Assembly: GCA_030626185.1 (NCBI GenBank) | Contig: DAOUPL010000003.1 | Coordinates: 1-27,551 of the forward strand | Origin: a bacterium | GTDB taxonomy: Bacteria; Babelota; Babeliae; Babelales; Vermiphilaceae | Direction: 5' to 3' | DNA length: 27,551 nt | Shown: piece after piece, positions 7,878 through 16,286 of the stretch | How the letters are laid out: every line of letters starts with the position of its first letter | Numbering within the stretch: the first letter of the stretch is position 1 | Position numbers and translations under genes: made by a program | Notes under the pieces: generated by a model | What the model saw: only the letters and a program-made list of their open reading frames with translations | Told to the model about the DNA's origin: nothing | Database searches by the model: none

Positions 7878-9323
7878 ATGATAAGGGCATGGTATAACAA
7901 GGTAATAATTCTATTTTGTGTAGTAATAATGGGCATATTGTCTCTTGTAGATGCAAGCCCACAAAAAGAAGTTGGTAGATCTTACATGCGCACAAGGCCG
8001 TGGTATTTTCATTTATCACAGCGAAATGCTGGTTTTCATACTATCGCGTATGGTGAGCATGCACTTGGTTCAGCATTTCAGATAATTGGTGGGTACACTA
8101 GATCGATGCCACGAGAGAGACAAGCAGTTTATTTCTTACCAAAAGATGATAATTGTTTATTAGTCTCTGGTGCTGATTGGGATGAGACTGATAAATTTAA
8201 ACGTGATATTGTTGCAGAAGGGCTTGGGTTGCCATCAACGTTTAGAGGTAATCTTTCGTTATGTCCCGAGCAAACACAAGCAGGTGCTTTGTTGCACTAT
8301 CATCAAACAATTGATAAAATTATTGGCTTAGATTACTTTAAACATACGTTTATCGAAATTATAGTGCCGTGGCAACACATTGAAAATAATTTAAATTTAC
8401 AACAAAGTAACGTGCAAGGTGCATTTACTGATCCAGATAAACCGGGTGATATTTTACAAGCGTTTAATCAACCAGCGTGGAAAAATAGTAAAATTTGTGG
8501 TCCACAAACAAAATCTGGTTTTGCAGAGTTTAAAATGGTCTTTGGCCAAACGTACATGGATGAACGTGATAATCAGCTTATTTATTACAGCACGTTAGTT
8601 GTGCCAGTAAATTCTCGTCCTGATCCAGAGTTTATGTTTAATCCGGTTATTGGCCTTGATAAGCATGTTGGTATTGGTGGTGGTGTTGATGTGCAAGTAC
8701 GGCTTAATCGTGATAATTCATATGGTTCGTTTATGTTTTTTGTCGGTTTAGAAGCGACATTTTATATTCGCAACAAGCAGTTTAGAACTTTTGACTTAAA
8801 AGATAAGCCGTGGAGTAGATTTATGATGTACAACATTGAAAATTGTCCACAACAATCACCACAACCAGGGGTTAACTTGCTCACACGACAAGCGGTTGTG
8901 CGTCCGTACGGTATTTTTGATTTCACGACTGGTTTGCGTTTTAGAAATAACTTCGTTGAGATCGAAGTAGGTTACAACGTGTGGGGGCACGATAACGAAA
9001 CGATAAAGTTGCGTAGACCGTTTGAAGAAAAGATTGGGATAGCAAGTTTAGGTGACTCAAGTAAAACAACAAGCATGAGCACAATTGGCTTTATGGCTGA
9101 GGAAGATGAAAACTTTGTTGTAATTCGTCAAACTGATATTGATCTTAATTCTGCACGCATGCGCAGTGCATTAAATCACAAATTACACATTGCCATTTCT
9201 GTTGTGCGTAAAGGAGAAAGTGCTGCAGGTGTGTTTGGTGGTGGCGTTTATGTCGATTATGCACAAAAAAATGCACCATTACGTATGTGGGGTGCGTGGG
9301 GTAAAATTGGCCTTGCATTTTAA
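7878..9323 (+). CDS. Putative outer-membrane beta-barrel protein
   Basis: 481-aa exported protein with a signal peptide at residues 1-27 (MIRAWYNKVIILFCVVIMGILSLVDA). The mature part is rich in alternating aromatic/hydrophobic strands, especially the C-terminal half (GIGGGVDVQVRLNRD, YGSFMFFVGLEATFYI, FTTGLRFRNNFVEIEVGYNVW, KIGLAF), and the chain ends with Phe, the usual C-terminal signature of outer-membrane proteins recognised by BamA. It is probably a porin-like or structural barrel; the exact family is not recognised. AAGGAG at 7865-7870 precedes the ATG by seven bases. A diderm envelope is implied if the call is right. It is followed 76 bases later by an Arg-rich exported protein. Confidence 0.75.
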   Translation: MIRAWYNKVIILFCVVIMGILSLVDASPQKEVGRSYMRTRPWYFHLSQRNAGFHTIAYGEHALGSAFQIIGGYTRSMPRERQAVYFLPKDDNCLLVSGADWDETDKFKRDIVAEGLGLPSTFRGNLSLCPEQTQAGALLHYHQTIDKIIGLDYFKHTFIEIIVPWQHIENNLNLQQSNVQGAFTDPDKPGDILQAFNQPAWKNSKICGPQTKSGFAEFKMVFGQTYMDERDNQLIYYSTLVVPVNSRPDPEFMFNPVIGLDKHVGIGGGVDVQVRLNRDNSYGSFMFFVGLEATFYIRNKQFRTFDLKDKPWSRFMMYNIENCPQQSPQPGVNLLTRQAVVRPYGIFDFTTGLRFRNNFVEIEVGYNVWGHDNETIKLRRPFEEKIGIASLGDSSKTTSMSTIGFMAEEDENFVVIRQTDIDLNSARMRSALNHKLHIAISVVRKGESAAGVFGGGVYVDYAQKNAPLRMWGAWGKIGLAF

Positions 9324-9399
9324 CTAGATCTTGTTTTTTTGGTGACAAAAAAGAGAACATGAGAGCATAAAGATTACTAACAATCATGGGGGGTACGTG

Positions 9400-10575
9400 A
9401 TGAATAAATCTTTGTGGCATGTGTTCTTGTTTGCCTGTTTTCCTATTGTTATTTTTGCAATGGAGGGTGATGATGAGTTATTGATAAAACCAACAAGAAG
9501 GCGCAGACGGCCATTGCGACGTTATGATAGTTTAAACAAAAATATAAAACGTTTTTCTCAAGAATATTCAAAAAAAGATATAGAACAAGAAGCATTAACA
9601 GAAGAAGTTATTGTAACAAAGCGTAACCGGCGACGGACAAGTAAGCGTCCGAGAAGAAGAAATGTAGAAATAAATACAAACCTACCGGTGTTGTTTGCTG
9701 ATAATAATTTGCAGACAACTGGTCTGGGTGGTGCAACAGGGTTTGCTGGTATTGCCTCTCATTTTATTCCCGCTAGTCTCAGTCTTGACATCGCAGAAGC
9801 AAAAGATGTGCGTGATTACAGCGGCTCACAAGAGCGGCATGTGTATTTTTCTCAGGAAGCATCAGATGAAAGTAGTTATAGCGAAGATGATTTTTCTACA
9901 AGCAAGTTGTTTTTACAGCACGGTCAAGAAGGAAGTGTGTACACGCTCACACGTGGTGGTATGAGCAATTTTGATCATTTTGTAAAAAAAAAGTTACGAC
10001 GTCGCTCTGATCCATCAGCAAAAAGAAAAAGAAACGACGGGGCAGATTGGAATTTAGTAAAATTTAATTATACCGGTAATCTTGAAAAAAAAGGCCGGCG
10101 TTATTCATCAGTAGTATCTTCGATGGATAGAAAAAAAAGAAAAGTTACTCGGTTGTTGTTGCAATTATTATTGGTGCTTAAACTACCAGTTGCAAAGTGG
10201 CAGGAAGTTTGGACTGCAGAGATGGATTTATTGAAAAGGCTTGAACAAGATGAATTGAGTGAATTTGAAAGAAATCATCGTATAAGTGCGTTTATGGAAG
10301 ATCAGAAATTAAAAGGTAATTATGTTGTTCAAATGCAAGAAAAAATTAATGCATTAAAATATCTATATGCAAAAAATATTCATGCGCTTAATTATTTATA
10401 TGATTTTGATATTTTTAAGACTTGCAATTGTTATATAAAATACGGCGGATGCCCTGATAAGTGCCATAGAAAAAAATATGTAAATAAGTACGTAAAAGAA
10501 TTGTTTACCAACGAAGATTATTTAGCGTCTATTCGAAATAAACAAATAAACGCTAATAATTTACAATGGGATTAG
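9400..10575 (+). CDS. Exported Arg-rich protein with KKRKV cluster and CxC...CX3C motif
   Basis: 391-aa protein of unknown function. The ATG at 9400 is preferred over the adjacent GTG at 9397 since GGGGGG at 9388-9393 is six bases upstream. Residues 1-20 are a signal peptide ending IFA. Several basic clusters follow: RRRRRPLRR at 33-41, KRNRRRTSKRPRRR at 74-87, AKRKR at 207-211 and RKKRKV at 244-249, the last nearly the SV40 large-T nuclear signal. A mid-region is Ser/Asp-rich, the rest helical. C342, C344, C351 and C355 near the C-terminus could bind a metal or form disulfides. It resembles the 274-aa protein at 2270 in plan but not in alignable sequence. Its stop overlaps the helicase stop as TTAG. 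Confidence 0.75.
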   Translation: MNKSLWHVFLFACFPIVIFAMEGDDELLIKPTRRRRRPLRRYDSLNKNIKRFSQEYSKKDIEQEALTEEVIVTKRNRRRTSKRPRRRNVEINTNLPVLFADNNLQTTGLGGATGFAGIASHFIPASLSLDIAEAKDVRDYSGSQERHVYFSQEASDESSYSEDDFSTSKLFLQHGQEGSVYTLTRGGMSNFDHFVKKKLRRRSDPSAKRKRNDGADWNLVKFNYTGNLEKKGRRYSSVVSSMDRKKRKVTRLLLQLLLVLKLPVAKWQEVWTAEMDLLKRLEQDELSEFERNHRISAFMEDQKLKGNYVVQMQEKINALKYLYAKNIHALNYLYDFDIFKTCNCYIKYGGCPDKCHRKKYVNKYVKELFTNEDYLASIRNKQINANNLQWD

Positions 10576-12329
10576 CGACTTCTAAATGCACTTTCGATAC
10601 GTACGCGTCTGCTTTTAAACTGTACGTTGCGTGCAGACATTAATTGTTCTGCTGATGCACTATCTTTGAGTGAAAAGAATGAGCATGTGCTTTCAATATT
10701 TACATGTTTGATGTTGTTGCTTTGTATCGGTCCAGCAATGGTAGAAATAAATTGTTCTAATGAATCTTGTGAGATGCCATCTTTTTCACCAATGTTTATA
10801 CGTAAACGATTGTTTTCTCTGCCGCCTGAAGAAGAAAATGATGATGAACGATCACTTCTATCGCGTGAGCTACGACGTCCACCACGATCACCTCTATCAC
10901 CACGATCATTACGATCATTACGATCACGACGATCACTTCTACCGCGACGATCACTTCTACCGCGACGATCGCTTAATGATCTTTCGCCGCCACGTTGTTG
11001 GCGTGGATCAACGTTAAGATCATGTTGAGAATCACCAGTTGATGGTAAACCAACACTATTGATCATGCAGCGTGCAATAATTGTTTTTGCATCATTGTTT
11101 TCAAGTGCTTGTGTGATTATTTCTGTAATAGATGCAGGAATATTTTCTGTAGCAATGTCTTCATTTGCAACAACTTTTGTAACAAAATGTTGTAAACGAG
11201 TTGCATACACATCTTTTTCTTCTGGAATACGAATAAGAGTAAAATCTTTTTGAATACGACGTTGAATTTGTTTAATTTTCCATGAATCACCATTGCTAAT
11301 TATCGCAACAGAGAATCCAGACTTACCCGCACGTGCTGTTCTACCACTACGATGAGTGTAGCTAGACGCATCGTTAGGTAGACCAATGTGCATAACGTGT
11401 GTAACGTCATTAACATCAAGTCCACGAGCCGCAACATCAGTTGCAACAAGAATTTGAATTACACGGTTGCGGAATTTTTTCATAACAACGTCACGTTGTT
11501 TTTGTGACAATTCACCATGCAATGCATCAGCGTTATAACCATCGTGTGCAAGTTTATATGCAATATCTTTGGTTTCACGTTTTGTTTGACAAAAAACAAT
11601 GCTAAAAATTGTTGGCGAAGCATCAATCAAACGCTTAAGCGCATAATATTGATTTCTTGGTTGGGTCACACAGTATTGATGTTCAATGTTTTTAGCACTT
11701 TCATTTTTGTGCCCAATTGTGACGTTAAATGGATCGTTCATGTATTGTTGTGCAATTGTGGCAATGTGTCTTGCCATAGTTGCTGAGAATAACCATACAT
11801 TTTTTTCTTTTGGTGTGTATGCTAAAATTTTGTCGATATCTTCTTGAAAGCCCATGTTTAACATTTCATCAGCTTCATCAAGAATCACTACGCTTACATC
11901 AGAAAGAGATATGTTTTTACGCTGTAAATGATCAATTAATCTTCCTGGCGTACAAACAACAATATGTGGATTCTTTTTAAGTTGTCGTGTTTGTGCTCCA
12001 ATAGGCGTACCACCATAAACAGGAACAATATTTACTGGCATGTTTAGTGCATATTTGCTCATCTCAGTGCTAATTTGCAAACAAAGTTCACGCGTAGGGC
12101 AAACAATAAGGCCCTGAATAGCTCTTTTTTCTAAATCAATCTTGTGCAATAACGGAACACCAAATGCAGCCGTTTTGCCAGTTCCTGTTTGCGCTAACGC
12201 AATACAATCAGAATCTTGTTCGATTAATTTAGGGATGGTTTGCTCTTGAATTGGCGATGGCTCTTGAAAGCCAAGTTTTTCTAAAGCAGAAAGAATAGTA
12301 TCTTTAATAGGTAGATCGGTAAACTTCAT
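10572..12329 (-). CDS. deaD: DEAD-box RNA helicase, CsdA/DeaD type with DbpA RNA-binding domain
   Basis: 585-aa ATP-dependent RNA helicase acting in ribosome assembly and RNA turnover, commonly cold-induced. Motifs: Q-motif (EPSPIQEQ at about 23-30), Walker A AQTGTGKT at 46-53, PTREL at 78-82, DEAD at 151-154, SAT at 182-184, then RGLDV and HRSGRTAR in the second RecA domain. An Arg/Asp/Gly-rich low-complexity stretch (about 445-508) precedes a DbpA-type RNA-recognition domain at about 509-585. ATG at 12329 is chosen over a TTG three codons upstream because nothing supports the TTG. The leader contains a long imperfect hairpin (12376-12422). Family assignment is firm; the symbol is by domain layout. 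Confidence 0.93.
   Translation of the reverse strand: MKFTDLPIKDTILSALEKLGFQEPSPIQEQTIPKLIEQDSDCIALAQTGTGKTAAFGVPLLHKIDLEKRAIQGLIVCPTRELCLQISTEMSKYALNMPVNIVPVYGGTPIGAQTRQLKKNPHIVVCTPGRLIDHLQRKNISLSDVSVVILDEADEMLNMGFQEDIDKILAYTPKEKNVWLFSATMARHIATIAQQYMNDPFNVTIGHKNESAKNIEHQYCVTQPRNQYYALKRLIDASPTIFSIVFCQTKRETKDIAYKLAHDGYNADALHGELSQKQRDVVMKKFRNRVIQILVATDVAARGLDVNDVTHVMHIGLPNDASSYTHRSGRTARAGKSGFSVAIISNGDSWKIKQIQRRIQKDFTLIRIPEEKDVYATRLQHFVTKVVANEDIATENIPASITEIITQALENNDAKTIIARCMINSVGLPSTGDSQHDLNVDPRQQRGGERSLSDRRGRSDRRGRSDRRDRNDRNDRGDRGDRGGRRSSRDRSDRSSSFSSSGGRENNRLRINIGEKDGISQDSLEQFISTIAGPIQSNNIKHVNIESTCSFFSLKDSASAEQLMSARNVQFKSRRVRIESAFRSR
10927..10962 (-). repeat. Tandem 18-bp units encoding the Arg/Asp-rich helicase linker
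   Basis: The unit CGACGATCACTTCTACCG is repeated exactly at 10927-10944 and 10945-10962, with a partial third unit following and related GATCA-type units on the other side. It encodes GRSDRR repeats. Exact repetition in coding DNA indicates recent slippage and likely length variation between strains. Confidence 0.8.
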
Positions 12330-12375
12330 AATATCCAACGGTATAAAAAGGGTTGATTTGAACGATTATCACTAA

Positions 12376-12422
12376 TGATCGTCCATCTACCACCATTTTG
12401 TTGGTCTTTATGGACATGATCA
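12376..12422. promoter_or_regulatory. Imperfect hairpin in the helicase leader
   Basis: TGATC-GTCCAT at 12376-12386 pairs with ATGGAC-(AT)-GATCA at 12410-12422: 11 bp with a two-base bulge. A nested ACCA/TGGT lies inside. A second small hairpin, AATCCTAAAGGATT, is at 12438-12451. Both lie in the 267-base divergent gap between the helicase and the 12597 gene, 47 or more bases before the helicase start. Confidence 0.5.
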
Positions 12423-12494
12423 TACTTCACAGATGCCAATCCTAAAGGATTATGCTTTATGTGATTATCTTTACTTTATAATGTTTTTTTCAAA

Positions 12495-12524
12495 TTGTCA
12501 AATGATTTGTTTGATTTCTATAAA
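12495..12524 (+). promoter_or_regulatory. Promoter for the exported weak-ankyrin gene
   Basis: TTGTCA (12495-12500), 18-bp spacer, TATAAA (12519-12524), about 70 bases before the start codon at 12597. Both boxes fit a housekeeping sigma-70 type promoter. Confidence 0.55.
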
Positions 12525-12596
12525 ATAGGTGTTTTTTACATTGTAATTTTAGTAAAGATAAAGTAACAAGGGTGGGCTTCTCGTGGGGAAAATTAT

Positions 12597-13601
12597 ATGA
12601 AGAAAATGTCGTTTTATGCGCAGTCATTCACAGTTATTGCGTTTTTGAGTTCCAGCATAGCAAGTACCGCATCAGAAGATAGTATTTTGCAACTATTTGA
12701 CGCTTTTAATCCATTAGCTGGTGCAATTTGTCGTTTAGATTGTGATGCAGCGCGCGTGGCTTTTAAAGGCCACGCTGATCCACATGAAAGATTTGATTGG
12801 TATATTGAGGATGGCATTTTTTTTCTTGTTTCTGGTGATGATGAAGATTCGTTTTCTTTTTTGATGTTGTTGCTTTATTTTGATGAATTTTTTTCTGACG
12901 GCGTTGATTATGAAAGCATTGAAATGCGAGAAGAAAAACGTTATCGGTTGGCAGAGTTTTTGTTAGGTGATTGTGGTATGGATTTGCGTAAAGAGGAAAT
13001 AAGTACGCGGTATGATGAGTTACGTAGTGATTATGTTACTACTACTTTTTTGCCAATTGACTTGGCTGTAATGAAGGTTATTTCACTTGCAAATAAAACA
13101 TCTCAAAAAAAGATAAATCTTTCGGTAATCAAACTTTTTTTACAGTTTGGCGCAGTATTTACGCCATTTTCGTTAGTCTTTGCGTTAGAGTCATCATGTA
13201 AGGAATTGGTCGATTTTTGTCTTAACAGAGATGTTAACTTTGGTCAAGATGCTTGGTGTGATTTTGAAAGTTCATGGCAAGTCAAACCGCTTGTAGTGGC
13301 GTGTTGCAATGGATTGCCAGAGATTGTAGAAAAATTATTACAAGCGGGAGTTGATCCTAATTGTGGTGCGGTGTATCCGTGTGAGCATTTGCCGCTAATG
13401 TCGTTACAAGTTTTATTAAAAAACGAGCATGATCAAGATACAACTGTTGCTATTGCTAACTTGCTTGCAACGTATGGCTTTAATGATTTTTGGGCATATA
13501 GCATTATTTTAGACGCGCATAGCGATAAGTTTATCACGCAAGAGATGCGTATGACGTTGTTATTAATTTTTAGAGAAGCCAAAAAAAAGAGACGTGTTTA
13601 A
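12597..13601 (+). CDS. Exported protein with weak ankyrin repeats
   Basis: 334-aa protein with a signal peptide (about 1-25, SSSIASTAS). The C-terminal half has ankyrin-like units: FTPFSLVFALESSCKELVDFCL, and VKPLVVACCNGLPEIVEKLLQAGVDPN, the latter a good match to the ankyrin pattern (PL..AC..G..E.V..LL.AG.DPN). The N-terminal half is acidic and not recognised. The start is the ATG at 12597 with GGGG at 12585-12588; an in-frame ATG three codons later is possible. The chain ends in KKKRRV, and the stop codon falls in the loop of the terminator hairpin. It is probably one of a family of exported ankyrin proteins together with those at 54, 17003, 20199 and 21665. Confidence 0.75.
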   Translation: MKKMSFYAQSFTVIAFLSSSIASTASEDSILQLFDAFNPLAGAICRLDCDAARVAFKGHADPHERFDWYIEDGIFFLVSGDDEDSFSFLMLLLYFDEFFSDGVDYESIEMREEKRYRLAEFLLGDCGMDLRKEEISTRYDELRSDYVTTTFLPIDLAVMKVISLANKTSQKKINLSVIKLFLQFGAVFTPFSLVFALESSCKELVDFCLNRDVNFGQDAWCDFESSWQVKPLVVACCNGLPEIVEKLLQAGVDPNCGAVYPCEHLPLMSLQVLLKNEHDQDTTVAIANLLATYGFNDFWAYSIILDAHSDKFITQEMRMTLLLIFREAKKKRRV

Positions 13602-13615
13602 TCACGTCTCTTTTT
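13584..13615. terminator. Bidirectional terminator overlapping the CDS end
   Basis: AAAAA-GAGACGTG, loop TTTAAT, CACGTCTC-TTTTT. The 8-bp GC-containing stem extends to 13 bp with the A/T tracts, giving a U-run on both strands. It ends the 12597 gene on the plus strand and groEL on the minus strand. The TAA stop (13599-13601) is inside the loop. Confidence 0.9.
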
Positions 13616-13641
13616 AAGCTAATTATTAACTGATTAAAATC

Positions 13642-15285
13642 CTAGTACATTCCTGGCATGCCACCCATTTGTGGACCACCTGGCATTTGTCCGCCAGAAG
13701 CTTGATTTTCTTCAGGAATTTCATTAATTGCTGCTTCTGTTGTTAGAAGTAAGCCAGCAATTGATGCTGCGTTTTGTATCGCTGAACGCGCTACTTTGGC
13801 AGGATCAATAATACCTGCAGCGATCATGTCAACATACTTGCCAGTTTTAGCGTCAAAGCCGTTACTGCCAGTCTCTTGTTTAACTTGATTAACAATTACT
13901 GATGCATCATGCCCAGCATTGCTTGCAATAATGCGCAATGGTTCTTCTAATGCACGACGTACAATTTGTACACCAAGTTGTTCATCGCCTTCAAGTATTA
14001 ATGCTTCTACTGCTTTTTGTGCACGAATAAATGCCACACCACCACCAGCAACAATGCCTTCTTCAACTGCAGCACGGGTTGCGTGTAATGCATCATCAAC
14101 GCGATCTTTTTTTTCTTTCATTTCAGATTCGGTAATGGCGCCAATTTTAAGCACCGCTACACCGCCGGCAAGTTTAGCTAAACGCTCTTGCATTTTTTCT
14201 TTATCATAATCAGAAGTTGCATGAGAAATTTGTGTTTTAATTTGCTGAATGCGATTATTGATACTGACTTGGCTGCCTTTGCCTTCGATGATTGTGCAAT
14301 TATCTTTTGTCAGCACAACACGTTTAGCTTCACCAAGATCAACTGAGCGAATATTTTCTAACTTAACGCCCATATCTTCTGAGATTAGTTTCCCATTAGT
14401 TAATATTGCAATATCTTCAAGCATTGCTTTGCGACGATCACCAAAACCAGGAGCTTTTACTGCAGCAACTTGTAACGTGCCACGTAGCTTGTTAACAACG
14501 AGTGTTGCAAGCGCTTCACCTTCAACATCTTCAGCAATAATCAACACTGAACGACCAGCTTTTGCAACCGCTTCAAGCGTTGGCAATAAGCTTTTCATGT
14601 TGCTGATCTTTTTTTCATAAATTAAGATTGCTGGGTTATCAAGATTAGCTTCCATTTTTTCTGAGTTGTTTACAAAGTATGGTGATAAGTAGCCACGACC
14701 AAATTGCATACCTTCAACAACGTCAAGTTCGTCTTGCATGCCTTTTGCTTCTTCAACGGTAATTACGCCATCTTGTCCAACGCGTTCCATTGCTTCAGCA
14801 ATTTGTTTGCCGATAGCAACATCAGAGTTAGCTGAAATGGTTGCAACTTGTTCGATTTCTTTACGATCAGAAACATTGCGCGCATTTTTTTTGATTTCTG
14901 CTACAACAACTTCAACCGCTTTGTTGATACCGCGCTTGAGTTCCATTGGGTTTGCACCAGCAGTAACAAATTTGTTACCTTCACGAAAAATTGCTTGCGC
15001 CAAAACAGTTGCGGTTGTGGTTCCATCACCAGCAACGTCAGCAGTTTTACTTGCAACTTCGCGCACCATTTGTGCACCCATGTTTTCAAGTTTATCTTTT
15101 AGTTCTATTTGTTTTGCAACTGTCACACCATCTTTTGTGATAGATGGAGCGCCAAATCCGCGTTCATACACAACGTTACGGCCTTTGGGCCCAAGAGTAA
15201 CTTTTACAGTATTTGCTAATGCATCAACGCCTTTTCTGATCTTATCTCGTGCGTCAACACCAAAAACAATTTTTTTAGATGCCAT
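13642..15285 (-). CDS. groEL: Chaperonin GroEL, 60 kDa
   Basis: 547-aa group I chaperonin that folds proteins in an ATP-driven double-ring cavity capped by GroES. The N-terminus KKIVFGVDARDKIRKGVDAL, LGPKGRNV at 31-38, the ATP-binding GDGTTT at 86-91, and the late GIVAGGGVAF stretch are all canonical; the C-terminus ends in the Gly/Met-rich tail QMGGMPGMY. AAAGGA precedes the ATG by eight bases. It is 18 bases downstream of groES and cotranscribed with it. No frameshift or missing motif is seen. Confidence 0.99.
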   Translation of the reverse strand: MASKKIVFGVDARDKIRKGVDALANTVKVTLGPKGRNVVYERGFGAPSITKDGVTVAKQIELKDKLENMGAQMVREVASKTADVAGDGTTTATVLAQAIFREGNKFVTAGANPMELKRGINKAVEVVVAEIKKNARNVSDRKEIEQVATISANSDVAIGKQIAEAMERVGQDGVITVEEAKGMQDELDVVEGMQFGRGYLSPYFVNNSEKMEANLDNPAILIYEKKISNMKSLLPTLEAVAKAGRSVLIIAEDVEGEALATLVVNKLRGTLQVAAVKAPGFGDRRKAMLEDIAILTNGKLISEDMGVKLENIRSVDLGEAKRVVLTKDNCTIIEGKGSQVSINNRIQQIKTQISHATSDYDKEKMQERLAKLAGGVAVLKIGAITESEMKEKKDRVDDALHATRAAVEEGIVAGGGVAFIRAQKAVEALILEGDEQLGVQIVRRALEEPLRIIASNAGHDASVIVNQVKQETGSNGFDAKTGKYVDMIAAGIIDPAKVARSAIQNAASIAGLLLTTEAAINEIPEENQASGGQMPGGPQMGGMPGMY

Positions 15286-15303
15286 AATAATAATCCTTTA
15301 TAT

Positions 15304-15591
15304 TTATCTTTCTACTACGCCTAAAATATCATCTTCACGAATGATGATATGTTGATCATCAGTCTCTGTACCTGCATATTTGCCAAAATAGACAGTATCA
15401 CCAACGGTTACGCTCATTGATTGAGCTGTACCATTGTTAGAGCGCTTTCCTGGCCCTACAGCGATTACGGTTCCTGTTTGTGCTTTTTCTTTTGCAGCAT
15501 CAGGGATGATTATGCCAGATGCCGTTGTTTCTTCAGCTTCTATGCGCTTTATGAGCGCGCGATCGCCAAGAGGGCGAAATTTTTCAAACAT
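15304..15591 (-). CDS. groES: Co-chaperonin GroES, 10 kDa
   Basis: 95-aa lid of the GroEL chamber. It has the typical start (FRPLGDRALIKRIEAEETTASGIIIPDAAKEK, written here as family pattern) including the mobile loop, then the GTVIAVGPG turn and VGDTVYFGKYAG. AAGGAG precedes the ATG by seven bases. First gene of the groES-groEL operon. No CIRCE inverted repeat (the HrcA operator) was found in the 185-base upstream spacer, so heat control, if any, works another way. Confidence 0.98.
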   Translation of the reverse strand: MFEKFRPLGDRALIKRIEAEETTASGIIIPDAAKEKAQTGTVIAVGPGKRSNNGTAQSMSVTVGDTVYFGKYAGTETDDQHIIIREDDILGVVER

Positions 15592-15647
15592 AGGGTTCTC
15601 CTTGTAAGAATGTTAGTCTTTGTTTATCAAATATTTATACTTTTTTC

Positions 15648-15675
15648 AGTATAATCACAAATTTTAAAAAATCAA
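15648..15675 (-). promoter_or_regulatory. groES-groEL promoter
   Basis: On the minus strand TTGATT (15670-15675), 16-bp spacer, TATACT (15648-15653), 57 bases before the groES start. This is a normal sigma-70-like promoter; no sigma-32-like boxes were noticed. The rest of the 15592-15776 spacer shows nothing else I can support. Confidence 0.6.
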
Positions 15676-15776
15676 CGCATGTTATCTTATAAGGCAACAC
15701 TAAGATTTTTTATTTTAATTTCTAAGTTTATTCTTGTATTTTGCGCTATAATCGCTAAATACGCATCAATCAACAA

Positions 15777-16208
15777 TTAATTTTTATGGCACTTATTATC
15801 GGCTTGACAGCATTTTTCAGTGAGATCTTCGCCTGCTTTTATTGCTTTATCAAGCTTTTCTGGTGTTGGTTGGTACAAATCAATCATATTACCACTTGGG
15901 TCTTTTATGCTGATCATAATGCCATGTGCCTTTGTCACAGGTTCATTGACAAAAGTAACCGTATCTTTGTATTGATCATAAAATTTTAAAAGATCATCAA
16001 CATTGAGCACAATGCCAGTGCGAGTGGTTTTTACATGTTCTGATCGTACAGGACATAAGCCAATTTTTATAGAACCCAAGGTAAATTCTGCCCATTTATC
16101 GGGTAGTTGGAAGATAAGATTGAGTCCTAAATCTTGATAAAAGGCAATAGCTTTTTCTAGATCTTTTTGTAACAAAATAATCATTGAAAGACTTTGTACT
16201 TGAGCCAT
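15777..16208 (-). CDS. VOC-fold (glyoxalase/bleomycin-resistance family) protein with Cys-rich tail
   Basis: 143-aa vicinal-oxygen-chelate protein: two beta-alpha-beta-beta-beta modules, with the family pattern in LEKAIAFYQDLGLNLIF near the start and IKDPSGNMIDLYQP near the end. The substrate cannot be told. The start at 16208 is used because GGAG (16215-16218) lies six bases upstream; the ATG four codons earlier would overlap that site. Most such proteins end soon after the LYQP strand; here about 25 more residues follow, ending EKCCQADNKCHKN with three Cys and one His, possibly metal-binding. It is transcribed divergently from rpe across 78 bases. Confidence 0.85.
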   Translation of the reverse strand: MAQVQSLSMIILLQKDLEKAIAFYQDLGLNLIFQLPDKWAEFTLGSIKIGLCPVRSEHVKTTRTGIVLNVDDLLKFYDQYKDTVTFVNEPVTKAHGIMISIKDPSGNMIDLYQPTPEKLDKAIKAGEDLTEKCCQADNKCHKN

Positions 16209-16286
16209 TATATACTCCATTTATGCAATAGTGCTATAGTAAACAACATTGTTAAGTATACCATTACTACAAAAAAGGAACAGATC

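Noticed and set aside
10627..11028. Long plus-strand frames opposite the helicase C-terminus
   Set aside because: They arise from the Arg/Asp-rich repeats read antisense and have no RBS or plausible protein character.
14738..15355. 205-codon plus-strand frame opposite groEL
   Set aside because: Antisense shadow of a highly conserved gene; composition is an artefact of GroEL codons.
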